64,000 nucleotides of DNA from Janthinobacterium sp. J1-1 (GTDB lineage: Bacteria > Pseudomonadota > Gammaproteobacteria > Burkholderiales > Burkholderiaceae_D). The stretch covers positions 5,208,001 through 5,272,000 of the forward strand of contig NZ_CP132339.1 of the NCBI RefSeq assembly GCF_030944405.1, written 5' to 3'. The translations under genes were made by a program, and so were the position numbers. Within the stretch, counting starts at the first letter, position 1. Every line of letters begins with the position of its first letter. Shown here piece after piece: positions 55,987 through 64,000 of the stretch. The notes under the pieces were generated by a model, which did no database searches, had not been told where the DNA came from, and saw only the letters and a list, made by a program, of their open reading frames with translations.

Positions 55987-57564
55987 TTATTGCCCCACGG
56001 CCAGATTGGCCTGTACCGTCACGCTTTGCTGGATCAGCGAGGAAATGCCGCTGTTCTGGCTGATGACCAGCAGCCCGGCCGCCGACTGCGCGGTGCCGCT
56101 CATGGTGTTGGACATGTCGAAGGTGCCTGCATCGACATTGGCCGTGCCGCCAGCGCCACCGGTACCCCCTTCGCCGGCGCCACCGGTGCCGGTGCCCGCC
56201 GTGTTGGTACCGCCATCGCCGCCCGCACCGGCCGTGTTGCTGCCGCCAGCACCGCCGGCGCCGCCATCACCCGCCGTGGCGCTGCCATTGGTGGCCGCGC
56301 CATTGGTGGCGGCGCCGCCCGTCGCCGTACCGCCAGCCGCACCCGCGCCGGCCGTGTTTGCCGCCGACCCCGTGGCGCCGCCCGCACCACCGGCTTCGCC
56401 GGCCGCGCCATTACCGCCGGTACTGGTGCCGGCCGCGCCCGCACCACCCCCACCGGCCGTGCCACCGGTCGCGGCCGCACCCGCGCCGCCCGAGCTGGTC
56501 AGTGCGGCACCGGCGCCGGCCGCGCCCGAAGTGCCCGCGCCGCCAGCCGCGCCGGCGCCGGCGGTATCCGTGCCACCCGCGCCGGCCGTGCCTGTACCGC
56601 CCGCGCCGGCCGTGGCAGTGCCGCCGTTCGAACCGGCGCCGCCGGACGAGGTACCGCCGCCACCGCCCGCATTGGCATTGCCGCCATTGACGTCGCCGTT
56701 GCTGGCGCCACCACCCGCGCCACCGGTGCCGCCGCCACCGCCCGCGGCGCCGGAACTGGCGCCGCCGTTACCGCCGCTGGAGCCATAGCCAGCACCGCTG
56801 TTGCCGCCATTGCCGCCGGAGGCATAGCCGCTGTCGCCGCCGCGACCGCCATTGGCATCGCCCACCGAGCCGCCCAGGCCACCGGCGCCGCCACCGACCG
56901 TGCCACCGGCCGCGCCAGCGCCACCGGCACCACCAGCGCCACCGGCGCCAGCCGGGCCACTGTTCGCATCTTGCGCATAGCCGCCGGCGCCACCGGCGCC
57001 ACCCGTGCTGGCACCGCCTGCGGCGTCGCCCACGCTGGCGCTGCCATTGGTGGCCGTGCCGCCAATGGCGCCAGCGGCCCCGGCGGCGCCGCTGGCCGCA
57101 CCGCCCGTGCCGCCGATGCCGTAAGCCGTGCCGCCCTGCCCTGCGCCACCGGTGCCGCCATTGCCGGTACCGCCATTGACCGAACCGTAATTGGTGGCAT
57201 AGTTACCGATCGAGGTGACGGTGTTGCCCGACACGGAACCATCGAGCGTGCTGGAAGCGGTGGCGGTCGAGGTATTGAAAGCGTTCGTGAAGCTGGCGCT
57301 GCTGGTCGCGCCGTTATTGGCCGCCGACGAACCCATGGCGTTGGCCGCCGCCTCGCCGGTGCTGTTGTTCTGGGCCGAATTGTCTTGCGTGGCCGACGAG
57401 TTGTCTTGCGCCGATGGCCCCAGGCCCGACTGGGTCGAGTTGGTGCTGGCCGTCTGCGTGTTGTCGCCAAAGACATCGTTGGCAACGGTCGTGCCCTTTT
57501 CTTGCGCATGGGCGCTGAAGCCGAAGGCCAGCGCTATCGCTGCCGCGAGGAGAGTTTTTTTCAT
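55987..57564 (-). CDS. Glycine-rich secreted amyloid-like protein (first gene of the operon)
   Basis: 525-residue exported protein. Signal peptide MKKTLLAAAIALAFGFSAHA. An asparagine/serine/threonine/glutamine-rich region (about 20-130) is followed by a very long GGAGGAG-type low-complexity region (about 130-480) and a conserved-looking C-terminus with LLVISQNSGISSLIQQS. The ends suggest amyloid or matrix function. The nearest known architecture is a Fap-type major subunit, but the repeats differ from FapB/FapC, and I cannot exclude another glycine-rich adhesin. A sigma-54 promoter lies 68-83 bases upstream. Confidence 0.68.
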   Translation of the reverse strand: MKKTLLAAAIALAFGFSAHAQEKGTTVANDVFGDNTQTASTNSTQSGLGPSAQDNSSATQDNSAQNNSTGEAAANAMGSSAANNGATSSASFTNAFNTSTATASSTLDGSVSGNTVTSIGNYATNYGSVNGGTGNGGTGGAGQGGTAYGIGGTGGAASGAAGAAGAIGGTATNGSASVGDAAGGASTGGAGGAGGYAQDANSGPAGAGGAGGAGGAGAAGGTVGGGAGGLGGSVGDANGGRGGDSGYASGGNGGNSGAGYGSSGGNGGASSGAAGGGGGTGGAGGGASNGDVNGGNANAGGGGGTSSGGAGSNGGTATAGAGGTGTAGAGGTDTAGAGAAGGAGTSGAAGAGAALTSSGGAGAAATGGTAGGGGAGAAGTSTGGNGAAGEAGGAGGATGSAANTAGAGAAGGTATGGAATNGAATNGSATAGDGGAGGAGGSNTAGAGGDGGTNTAGTGTGGAGEGGTGGAGGTANVDAGTFDMSNTMSGTAQSAAGLLVISQNSGISSLIQQSVTVQANLAVGQ

Positions 57565-57631
57565 TGCAGTTCCCTGTCTAAAAGTTGATCAGAATGCCGG
57601 CACCGGACTTGCGGTCAGGCTCAGGGGCTAA

Positions 57632-57647
57632 TGCAAGCTTGGTGCCA
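57632..57647 (-). promoter_or_regulatory. Sigma-54 promoter of the Fap-like operon
   Basis: On the minus strand TGGCACCAAGCTTGCA fits TGGCAC-N5-TTGC exactly, with the GG and GC ten bases apart. It lies 68 bases before the first ATG, and the gene upstream encodes a sigma-54 activator. Confidence 0.82.
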
Positions 57648-57753
57648 AGATAATGGTTTAATGACAAGCCCTTGATTTACAATGATTTTTTGCGCCATCA
57701 ACGCGGCACATCACCGCCAGTCCGCCCCGGCAAGCCAGCACGGCGAAGGCAGT

Positions 57754-57771
57754 TGTCACACCGCCGTGACA
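57754..57771. promoter_or_regulatory. Palindrome TGTCAC-N6-GTGACA, candidate enhancer site
   Basis: Perfect 6-base arms about 107-124 bases upstream of the sigma-54 promoter. Two further TGTGAC copies lie at 57867-57872 and 57886-57891. The rest of the 376-base intergenic region shows no coding sequence. Binding by the neighbouring activator is inferred. Confidence 0.6.
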
Positions 57772-57940
57772 CCTCTCATCGGCGGCTACCGGCGCCAACA
57801 AACAAAATCTCTTTTTAATTCAAACATTTGCAAACATGATGGCCTGGCCTACGGTCGGCTCAGGAATGTGACGTTGGCGCCCGGATGTGACAGCGCCGCC
57901 GCGCGCAGGACGCCACGCGTGGCAACACCATCGCCACACC

Positions 57941-59290
57941 TCAGCACTTGATATTGAGTTTCTTGATCAGCCGGTACAAGGTCATGCGCGACACGCCCAG
58001 CTCGCGCGCGGCCTGGCTGATATTGCGGCCGGACCTGGCCAGGCTGGCCTGCACGGCGTCGCGGTCGGCGCGCTGCCGCATGCCGCCCAGCGCCGCGTTG
58101 CCGCCGCCGGCGCCGCCGATGGCGGCCAGGCCCAGGTCCTGCGGCACGATCAACCGGCCCTCGGCCATCACCATGGCGCGCCGCACGCGGTTGATCAGTT
58201 CGCGCACGTTGCCGGGCCAGTCATGTTCCAGCATGGCTTGCGCGGCGGCGCTGCTGAAACCCTTGACCAGCGGCGAACGTTCCGTCAGGTAGGTGGAAAA
58301 AAAGTGATTTGCCAGCAGTATCAGGTCTTCCCTGCGCTCGCGCAGCGGCGGCACGTCCAGCGCCAGCACATTGAGGCGGTAATACAGGTCCTCGCGAAAA
58401 TTTCCTTGCTGCACAGCATGCAACAGATTCACATGCGAGGCGGCGATCACGCGCGCGTCGACCGCGATGCTGTGCGCGGCGCCCACGCGGTGGATGGTTT
58501 TTTCTTGCAGGAAGCGCAGCAGATTGGTCTGCAGCGCCAGTGGCAAGTCGCCTATCTCGTCGAGAAACACCGTGCCGCCGGCGGCCGACTCGATCAGCCC
58601 GCGCTTGTCGCGCGCGGCACCGGTAAACGCGCCGCGCTCATGGCCGAACAGTTCCGATTGCGCCAGGCCGGCGGGAATCGCCCCGCAATTGATCGGCACG
58701 AAGGGACCGGCCGCGCGCGGCGAATGCGCATGGATCGCCTGCGCCGTCAGTTCCTTGCCGCTGCCGGACTCGCCCCAGATCAGCACGGGCGCGCTGGCGC
58801 CGGCCACCTTGCGGATCTGGCGCCGCAGGCGCTCGACCGCCAGGCCATGCCCCTTCAGGCCCATCTCGGACACCAACGCCCCGGGCGCCCCCGGCTCTCC
58901 CAAGTCGAGCAGCGAGGCCCAGCCGTGGGCATGGCCCAGGGTATGCTGCAGGCGCACCGTATCGACCGGCAAGGTGTGATAGTCGTAGCAATGGTCGCGC
59001 ACCAGGCGGCGGCAGGCCGGCGTTTGCAATATGCGTGGTGGAAACACGCCTATCCAGTGCGTGGCCCAGTGCTGCTGCAGAAAACTGTCGATCTCGTCCA
59101 GGCCGTCGAGCGAGGACATCAGCACGCCGACGGTAAATGCCTGGCTGCGCAAGGCGCGCGCGGCGGCCGCCAGGGTCTTGACGGGATGCACCTGCCAGCC
59201 ATGCCAGGCCGCACCCAACTCGCGCCCCCCCGCTTCGCGCAAAAAACCATTGCCTCCCAGATCAATGCACAACAACTGTTTTGTCAACAT
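57941..59290 (-). CDS. Sigma-54-dependent activator, VpsR/BerB-like
   Basis: 449-residue enhancer-binding protein. The N-terminal 140 residues look like a degenerate receiver, as in VpsR. The AAA+ core has Walker A GESGSGKE at 173-180, the sigma-54 contact loop GAFTGA at 220-225 and Walker B TVFLDE. A Fis-type helix-turn-helix (SQAARELGVSRMTLYRLIKK) ends the protein. BerB of Burkholderia is a cyclic-di-GMP-responsive relative with intact GAFTGA. Located directly upstream of the sigma-54 promoter, it very likely activates the Fap-like operon. The cyclic-di-GMP ligand is inferred. Confidence 0.85.
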   Translation of the reverse strand: MLTKQLLCIDLGGNGFLREAGGRELGAAWHGWQVHPVKTLAAAARALRSQAFTVGVLMSSLDGLDEIDSFLQQHWATHWIGVFPPRILQTPACRRLVRDHCYDYHTLPVDTVRLQHTLGHAHGWASLLDLGEPGAPGALVSEMGLKGHGLAVERLRRQIRKVAGASAPVLIWGESGSGKELTAQAIHAHSPRAAGPFVPINCGAIPAGLAQSELFGHERGAFTGAARDKRGLIESAAGGTVFLDEIGDLPLALQTNLLRFLQEKTIHRVGAAHSIAVDARVIAASHVNLLHAVQQGNFREDLYYRLNVLALDVPPLRERREDLILLANHFFSTYLTERSPLVKGFSSAAAQAMLEHDWPGNVRELINRVRRAMVMAEGRLIVPQDLGLAAIGGAGGGNAALGGMRQRADRDAVQASLARSGRNISQAARELGVSRMTLYRLIKKLNIKC

Positions 59291-59552
59291 TCGGCCTCCG
59301 TTTTACCTGTCAATTTGGTAAGACAGCGGCCAGCGCATTTGGTGCGGCGGCGCATGCAGGAAAGCACAAAAAAACAACAGCCGTGGGGCAAGCGATGGCA
59401 GCGGCGCCATGCCGGGTCAAATGCCGGGGCCGCTTTGCTTGTCGGGGCCGGCTGGTGCGGATAGAATGCCTGCGCGGTTTTTTTGCTGTGTAGAAACTGT
59501 CCGCGCGTAGTCTCCAGGCCATCACACAGACAAACACCAGACAAGGACAGCA

Positions 59553-60161
59553 ATGGAAGACCACTATGTACAGCCGGGCGATTTGCCCACCTGGCGCCGC
59601 CGCAGCGCCTTGCGCGTGCTGCGCCTGTTCGGCTGGCGCCTGCGCTTTCGTCCCCTGCCCGGCCCGCGCGGCATTGTGGTGGTCTACCCGCATACCTCGA
59701 ACTGGGATTTCCCGATTGGCCTGTTCGGCAAATGGGCGCTGGACCTGCCCTTCCGCTGGCTGGCGAAAGACTCGCTGTTCCGTGGCCCGGTCGGCAAATT
59801 CATGCGCTATCTGGGCGGCGAGCCGGTCGACCGCAGCACCACCAGCGGCACCATCGAACGGCAGGCAGAGCGCATGCTGGCGGCCGACTGGTACTGGCTG
59901 GCAATCACGCCGGAAGCGACGCGCAGCTACCGCCCGAACTGGCGCAGCGGCTTTTATCACCTGGCGCTGGCGGCCAAGGTGCCGCTGGTACTGGTGTATA
60001 TCGATTACCCCAGCAAGGTGCTGGGCGTGGTCGACCATCTATATCTGACGGGCGACAAGGAAGCCGACATGGCCGCGATTGCCGCCGTGTATGCGGGGCA
60101 CCAGGGCTTGCATCCTGAAAATGCGGCACCGATCGTCCTTTCAGAAAAACGCCCCGGTTAA
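59553..60161 (+). CDS. PlsC-like 1-acylglycerol-3-phosphate acyltransferase family protein
   Basis: 202-residue protein with the HX4D-type motif in YPHTSNWDFPIG and the downstream TPEATRS and GGEPVDRS segments. It lacks a clear membrane helix apart from amphipathic regions. It acylates a lipid or glycolipid, substrate unknown. The 262 bases upstream contain no other recognisable gene. Confidence 0.82.
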   Translation: MEDHYVQPGDLPTWRRRSALRVLRLFGWRLRFRPLPGPRGIVVVYPHTSNWDFPIGLFGKWALDLPFRWLAKDSLFRGPVGKFMRYLGGEPVDRSTTSGTIERQAERMLAADWYWLAITPEATRSYRPNWRSGFYHLALAAKVPLVLVYIDYPSKVLGVVDHLYLTGDKEADMAAIAAVYAGHQGLHPENAAPIVLSEKRPG

Positions 60162-60162
60162 G

Positions 60163-60282
60163 AACGCCTATCAAAACCTACTGCGCGTCGGTCCTTGCGG
60201 CCTGCGATGCTCACTGTACATTCGTACAGCTGCGCTTCTCAGCCACAACTACCTTCCGCTCGCTACGGTTTTGCCAGGCGTT
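60163..60282. repeat. Fold-back element between plsC-like gene and hupE
   Basis: AACGCCTATCAAAACC at the left end and GGTTTTGCCAGGCGTT at the right are inverted repeats matching at 14 of 16 positions. The centre has a CTGTAC-ATTC-GTACAG palindrome at 60214-60229. The 120-base unit lies two bases beyond a stop codon and is probably a MITE or REP-like repeat; its mobility is not shown. Confidence 0.5.
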
Positions 60283-60290
60283 GTAAACCT

Positions 60291-60851
60291 CTAGTTCATT
60301 CCCATCATGACCAGGCCGGCCGCCGTGATGGCCGCGCCGGCGACCCGCAAGACCCGCTCGGCCATCACCTGGCCGGCAAACCGGCCTGCCATCAGCAGGA
60401 TGGCGGACGCCAGCATGAAGCCAAAGGCGGCCGAGGCAGCCGGCAATTCATGGCCATGCGCATTGCCGTGCGCGACAGCGAATATCCCCACCAGGCTCAT
60501 GCCCAGCCAGTTCGGCAGCGACAGCGCCAGGGCAATGGCCATGCCCGTCAGCGCGACGGTGGCCGCAATGCCCATTTCCAGGCCGGAAGTACCTAGCCCC
60601 GCCATGCCGGCCAGGGCGCCGAGCAGCATCATGCCCAGGAAAGTGGCCGGCTGCGTCAGACCGCGCCGCTGCTGGCCGCCCCAGATGCCCACGCCCAGCA
60701 TGGCCAGCAGATGGTCGACGCCCGTAAACGGATGGGCGAGGCCGGCCAGGAAACCGGCTGTTTCGGCATGGCCGGGATGGGCCATGGCCGGCAGCGCCAG
60801 CAGGGAAAACGTGGCCAGCACGGCAGTGTGTTTCAGGGAACGGACAGTCAT
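60291..60851 (-). CDS. HupE/UreJ-family nickel permease-like protein
   Basis: 186-residue membrane protein with signal-like N-terminus and a histidine motif AMAHPGHAE, followed by [16 protein letters not shown]. The family moves nickel into cells that make urease or hydrogenase. Its start overlaps the ureG stop (ATGA), so it belongs to the urease operon. Confidence 0.88.
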   Translation of the reverse strand: MTVRSLKHTAVLATFSLLALPAMAHPGHAETAGFLAGLAHPFTGVDHLLAMLGVGIWGGQQRRGLTQPATFLGMMLLGALAGMAGLGTSGLEMGIAATVALTGMAIALALSLPNWLGMSLVGIFAVAHGNAHGHELPAASAAFGFMLASAILLMAGRFAGQVMAERVLRVAGAAITAAGLVMMGMN

Positions 60852-61486
60852 TGCATCTCCTTGCCTTGTTGATCGAGCAAACCCTGCTCGCGTATAAAAT
60901 CGATCACGGCCTGCACGCCGTCGCCGCTGCGCAGGTTGGTAAATACAAACGGCCGGCTGCCGCGCTGCTGTTTGGCGTCGCGCGCCATCACGTCCAGGTC
61001 CGCGCCGACGTGCGGCGCCAGGTCGGTCTTGTTAATGATGAGCAAGTCCGAACGCGTGATGCCCGGGCCGCCCTTGCGCGGAATCTTTTCGCCGCCGGCC
61101 ACGTCGATCACATAGATCGTCAGGTCCGACAGTTCGGGGCTGAAGGTGGCCGCCAGGTTGTCGCCGCCCGACTCGACCAGGATCAGGTCGAGGTTGGGGA
61201 AATCGGCCTGCATGCGGGCGATCGCCTCCAGGTTGATCGAGGCGTCCTCGCGGATCGCCGTGTGCGGGCAGCCGCCCGTCTCCACGCCCATCAGCCGCTC
61301 GGCCGGCAAGGCGCCGGCGCGCAGCAGGATCTCCATGTCCTCCTTGGTATAGATATCATTCGTGATGACGGCCATGTCGTAGCGTTCGCGCATGCCCTTG
61401 CACAGCATTTCGCACAGGGCCGTCTTGCCGGAACCGACCGGCCCGCCGATGCCGACGCGCAGCGGATTGGAGGTAATTGAAGTCAT
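60848..61486 (-). CDS. ureG: Urease accessory GTPase UreG
   Basis: 212-residue GTPase that powers nickel insertion. P-loop [13 protein letters not shown], nickel-binding [14 protein letters not shown] (CPH), [16 protein letters not shown] and [14 protein letters not shown] are present. [11 protein letters not shown] is the start; the open frame upstream runs into ureF sequence. ureF lies 22 bases upstream. Confidence 0.97.
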   Translation of the reverse strand: MTSITSNPLRVGIGGPVGSGKTALCEMLCKGMRERYDMAVITNDIYTKEDMEILLRAGALPAERLMGVETGGCPHTAIREDASINLEAIARMQADFPNLDLILVESGGDNLAATFSPELSDLTIYVIDVAGGEKIPRKGGPGITRSDLLIINKTDLAPHVGADLDVMARDAKQQRGSRPFVFTNLRSGDGVQAVIDFIREQGLLDQQGKEMQ

Positions 61487-61508
61487 ATCGAGTCTCTCGT
61501 TGTAGTGT

Positions 61509-62189
61509 TCAGGAGCGGTACAGCCGGCTGTACTGCACTTCGTGCCGCATCGACAGCAGCGACAGGCCCGGCGTCCAGTTGCCCATCTCGTCGTCTTGCA
61601 AAGTCTGCGCGGTGGCGGCCGCCGCTTCCAGTTCGGGGCGCAGCGACAGCAACAAACGCTGCCCGGCCACCTGCCCCAGCGGCACCGATTTGACGCACAC
61701 CAGCACCTGGTTTTCGGCCCAGGCAAACAGCATCGCCAGCAAGGCCTCTTCGCGCGGTATGCCGAGCGCCGCCACCGCGCAGGCATAGGCCGTGGGCAGC
61801 GCCACTTCCGGCTGCTCTTGCAGCATCGCGATCAGCGGCCCATCGGCAACCCCCAGTTCGCCCAGCAGCTTGGTCAGCGAATAGCCCATCTGGATGGTCT
61901 CGGCGCGAAATTCCGCCGTATCGCGCGAGGCGATAAAGCGTTCGCTCCACAGCCGTACGCTGTCGAAATCCTGCTGCTCGAAGGCCTGCATCAGGCGCCA
62001 GCACAACGGCGCCTCCCAGCGCGCCACCACGCCAGCCAGATGCTCGGCGATCCAGTGGCGCGCGCTGGCCGCATCGCGCACCAGACCGTTCTCCAGCGCC
62101 GCTTCCAGCCCCTGCGAATAGCTGTAGGCGCCGATCGGCAGGGCCGGGCTGGCAAACTGCAGCAGGTGCAGCAGGGATGCCGCCTGCAT
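61509..62189 (-). CDS. ureF: Urease accessory protein UreF
   Basis: 226-residue helical chaperone that links UreG to the urease apoenzyme. It opens [20 protein letters not shown] and contains [20 protein letters not shown]. Its ATG overlaps the ureE stop by one base. Confidence 0.95.
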   Translation of the reverse strand: MQAASLLHLLQFASPALPIGAYSYSQGLEAALENGLVRDAASARHWIAEHLAGVVARWEAPLCWRLMQAFEQQDFDSVRLWSERFIASRDTAEFRAETIQMGYSLTKLLGELGVADGPLIAMLQEQPEVALPTAYACAVAALGIPREEALLAMLFAWAENQVLVCVKSVPLGQVAGQRLLLSLRPELEAAAATAQTLQDDEMGNWTPGLSLLSMRHEVQYSRLYRS

Positions 62190-62701
62190 CAGGCGGCGTC
62201 GCCGGGACGGTGGATCTTCTGGCGCAGCGGCACGGGCGCGAGCAGATGCTGGCCGTGCTCGTGGTGGCCATGGCCGCCGCCGTAGGCGCCCGCCTCCGGC
62301 TCGAACGGCGCGCTTTCTTCCGTCACGGTGGCGTGCAGGCCTTCCAGCATTTCCTTCAACACCGGGTCCTTGCGGATGCGCAGGAAGCCGTCGCCCACCT
62401 GCGCCTGGGTGTGGCGGTTGCCCAGGTGGAAAGCGCAGCGCAGCAAGGTATGCGCGTCCGCGCAGCGCACCAGGTAAGTCGGTTCGCGCGCGGCGACGAC
62501 CTGCACCACGCGGCCGTCCGGTCCCGTCATCAGTTCGCCGTCGCGCAGCACCGTGCCGCGCACCGTGAATACGGCCGCCTCTTCGCCGGTGGACAAGGTG
62601 GCGCGCAGCCGGCATTTTTCGCGCTGGTCGTACGGCAGCACCAGTTGTGCAATCACGGCGTGGCTGTCGTCCGCCGTCAGTTTGGTATGCAAAGTGAGCA
62701 T
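62189..62701 (-). CDS. ureE: Urease accessory nickel metallochaperone UreE
   Basis: 170-residue protein. The UreE domain pattern (CAFHLGNRHTQAQVGDG) is followed by a histidine-rich nickel-binding tail (GGGHGHHEHGQH). It delivers nickel to UreG/UreF. It is directly followed by ureF. Confidence 0.95.
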   Translation of the reverse strand: MLTLHTKLTADDSHAVIAQLVLPYDQREKCRLRATLSTGEEAAVFTVRGTVLRDGELMTGPDGRVVQVVAAREPTYLVRCADAHTLLRCAFHLGNRHTQAQVGDGFLRIRKDPVLKEMLEGLHATVTEESAPFEPEAGAYGGGHGHHEHGQHLLAPVPLRQKIHRPGDAA

Positions 62702-62719
62702 GGTGATTCCCGATGAGTC

Positions 62720-64000
62720 CTAGAACAAGAAATAGCGCTGCGCCATCGGCAGCACGCTGGCCGCTTCGCACACCAGCAGCTGGCCGTCGGCGCGCACGGC
62801 GTAGGTTTCCGGGTCGACTTCCATCTGCGGCGTGGCGCTGTTGTGGATCATGTCGCGTTTGCGCAGGCCGCGCATGTTTTTCACGGCGATCAGCGATTTG
62901 TTCAGTTTCAGCTGATGGCCGATATCGAGGTCGTACGCCGCCTGCGACACAAACGTGAACGACTTTTTCAGGCCGCCGCCAAAGGCGCCGAACATCATGC
63001 GGTAATGCACCGGCTGCGGCGTCGGAATCGAGGCATTCGGGTCGCCCATCTGCGCCGCCGCGATCATGCCGCCCTTTAAAATCATCGACGGCTTGACGCC
63101 GAAGAAGGCCGGCTTCCACAACACGATGTCGGCGATCTTGCCCGGTTCGAGCGAGCCCACCACATGCGAGATGCCGTGCGTGATGGCCGGGTTGATGGTG
63201 TACTTGGCGATATAGCGCTTGACGCGGAAATTGTCGTTGCGCGCGCCGTCAGGCGACAGCGAACCGCGCTGCACCTTCATCTTGTGCGCCGTCTGCCAGG
63301 TGCGCATGATCACTTCGCCGACGCGGCCCATGGCCTGCGAGTCGGACGACATCATCGAAATGGCGCCCAGGTCGTGCAGGATATCTTCGGCGGCGATCGT
63401 TTCGCGGCGGATGCGCGACTCGGCAAAGGCCACGTCTTCGGCAATCGCCGGGTCCAGGTGATGGCATACCATCAGCATGTCGAGGTGCTCGTCGAGCGTG
63501 TTGACAGTGAACGGTCGGGTCGGATTGGTCGACGACGGCAGCACGTTGGATTGGCCGACGGCGGCGATAATGTCCGGCGCGTGGCCGCCGCCCGCCCCTT
63601 CCGTGTGGAAGGTATGGATGGTGCGGTCCTTGAAGGCCGCCAGGGTGTGTTCCAGAAAGCCGCCTTCGTTGAGGGTGTCGCTGTGCAGCGCCACCTGGAT
63701 ATCCATGCGGTCGGCCACCGACAGACAATTGTCGATGGCGGCCGGGGTGCTGCCCCAGTCCTCGTGCAGTTTCAGGCCGATGGCGCCGGCGCGCACCTGT
63801 TCTTCCAGTGGGGTCGGCAGGCTGACGTTACCTTTTCCCATGAAGCCCAGGTTCATCGGGAACGCGTCGGCCGCCGCAAGCATCGAGTGCAAATGCCACG
63901 GCCCCGGCGTGCAGGTGGTGGCGGCCGTGCCGACGGCCGGCCCGGTGCCGCCACCGAGCATGGTGGTCACGCCGCTCATCAGCGCTTCCTCGATCTGCTG
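62720..64000 (-). CDS. ureC: Urease alpha subunit (5' end beyond the window)
   Basis: C-terminal 426 residues of the nickel-dependent urease subunit. [14 protein letters not shown] holds the carbamylated lysine, [16 protein letters not shown] the nickel ligands and [20 protein letters not shown] the flap with catalytic histidine. The N-terminal ~140 residues and ureA, ureB, ureD lie to the right of the window or elsewhere. ureE follows 18 bases later. Confidence 0.97.
   Translation of the reverse strand, partial: QQIEEALMSGVTTMLGGGTGPAVGTAATTCTPGPWHLHSMLAAADAFPMNLGFMGKGNVSLPTPLEEQVRAGAIGLKLHEDWGSTPAAIDNCLSVADRMDIQVALHSDTLNEGGFLEHTLAAFKDRTIHTFHTEGAGGGHAPDIIAAVGQSNVLPSSTNPTRPFTVNTLDEHLDMLMVCHHLDPAIAEDVAFAESRIRRETIAAEDILHDLGAISMMSSDSQAMGRVGEVIMRTWQTAHKMKVQRGSLSPDGARNDNFRVKRYIAKYTINPAITHGISHVVGSLEPGKIADIVLWKPAFFGVKPSMILKGGMIAAAQMGDPNASIPTPQPVHYRMMFGAFGGGLKKSFTFVSQAAYDLDIGHQLKLNKSLIAVKNMRGLRKRDMIHNSATPQMEVDPETYAVRADGQLLVCEAASVLPMAQRYFLF

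Noticed and set aside
56100..57200. Short-period repeats considered as a CRISPR array or tandem satellite
   Set aside because: The period follows Gly-Gly-X codons without fixed repeat and spacer lengths.
55453..57588. 711-codon plus-strand frame with alanine/threonine/arginine-rich repeats
   Set aside because: It is the complement of the GGX codons of the glycine-rich protein. The signal peptide, sigma-54 promoter and C-terminal motif all support the minus strand.
57887..59464. 525-codon plus-strand frame
   Set aside because: Antisense to the sigma-54 activator with intact Walker and GAFTGA motifs.

Overview
The window is high-GC, densely coded chromosomal DNA from a betaproteobacterium, most likely an Oxalobacteraceae of the Janthinobacterium/Duganella/Massilia type. 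The clues are the thrS-infC-rpmI-rplT-pheST-ihfA-merR order with an N-terminally extended IHF alpha, the prpB-prpC-acnD order, the protein families and the codon use. The genus is inferred. There is no rRNA, CRISPR array, prophage or complete insertion sequence; mobile DNA is limited to two short inverted-repeat elements.

Layout. 1-3519: 2-methylcitrate cycle (prpB, prpC, acnD cut by the left edge) behind a sigma-54 promoter and a nested half-site array. 3844-9203: two paralogous small proteins, an MBL-fold dioxygenase-like enzyme, and a Tle3-type T6SS lipase with a Tla3-like lipoprotein. 9215-16745: M28 peptidase, acetyltransferase, glycine-zipper protein, PP2C phosphatase, methyltransferase, FHA protein and a membrane hydrolase. 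16766-20813: Fur box, ECF sigma factor, FecR and TonB-dependent siderophore receptor. 20817-27622: pirin, OsmC and SIMPL proteins, then a Ser/Thr kinase-FGE fusion next to a zinc-ribbon/SPFH-like coiled-coil protein. 27943-38416: envelope proteins, ZntB-like transporter, a MITE, Rnk, a GGDEF-EAL enzyme, RF3, a Crp-type regulator and a NarL-type two-component pair. 38604-46972: the translation operon, preceded by a threonine-rich leader peptide, a terminator hairpin and two tRNA-Val genes. 47107-52503: acyltransferase, deacylase, two SMR transporters behind a guanidine-II riboswitch, and an ArsR/old-yellow-enzyme pair. 52522-59290: a divergent Fap-like amyloid operon with a sigma-54 promoter and a VpsR/BerB-like activator. 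59553-64000: a PlsC-like acyltransferase and urease genes (ureC cut by the right edge, ureE, ureF, ureG, hupE).

The most interesting region is 52522-59290. It encodes a glycine-rich, secreted, amyloid-like protein, two small secreted proteins that share an LEQARGG motif and QNS-type C-termini, a periplasmic C39 peptidase, and an outer-membrane barrel with an N-terminal coiled coil. The order resembles Pseudomonas fapC-D-E-F, but the sequences are strongly divergent. A sigma-54 promoter precedes the first gene, and an enhancer-binding protein with an intact GAFTGA loop lies directly upstream. My reading is a biofilm-matrix amyloid system, possibly under cyclic-di-GMP control.

Other regulatory finds are the thrS leader/terminator, the guanidine-II riboswitch, the prp promoter with its nested operators, and a promoter block shared by two envelope-protein genes. 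All motif and family calls were made by eye; no database search was run.
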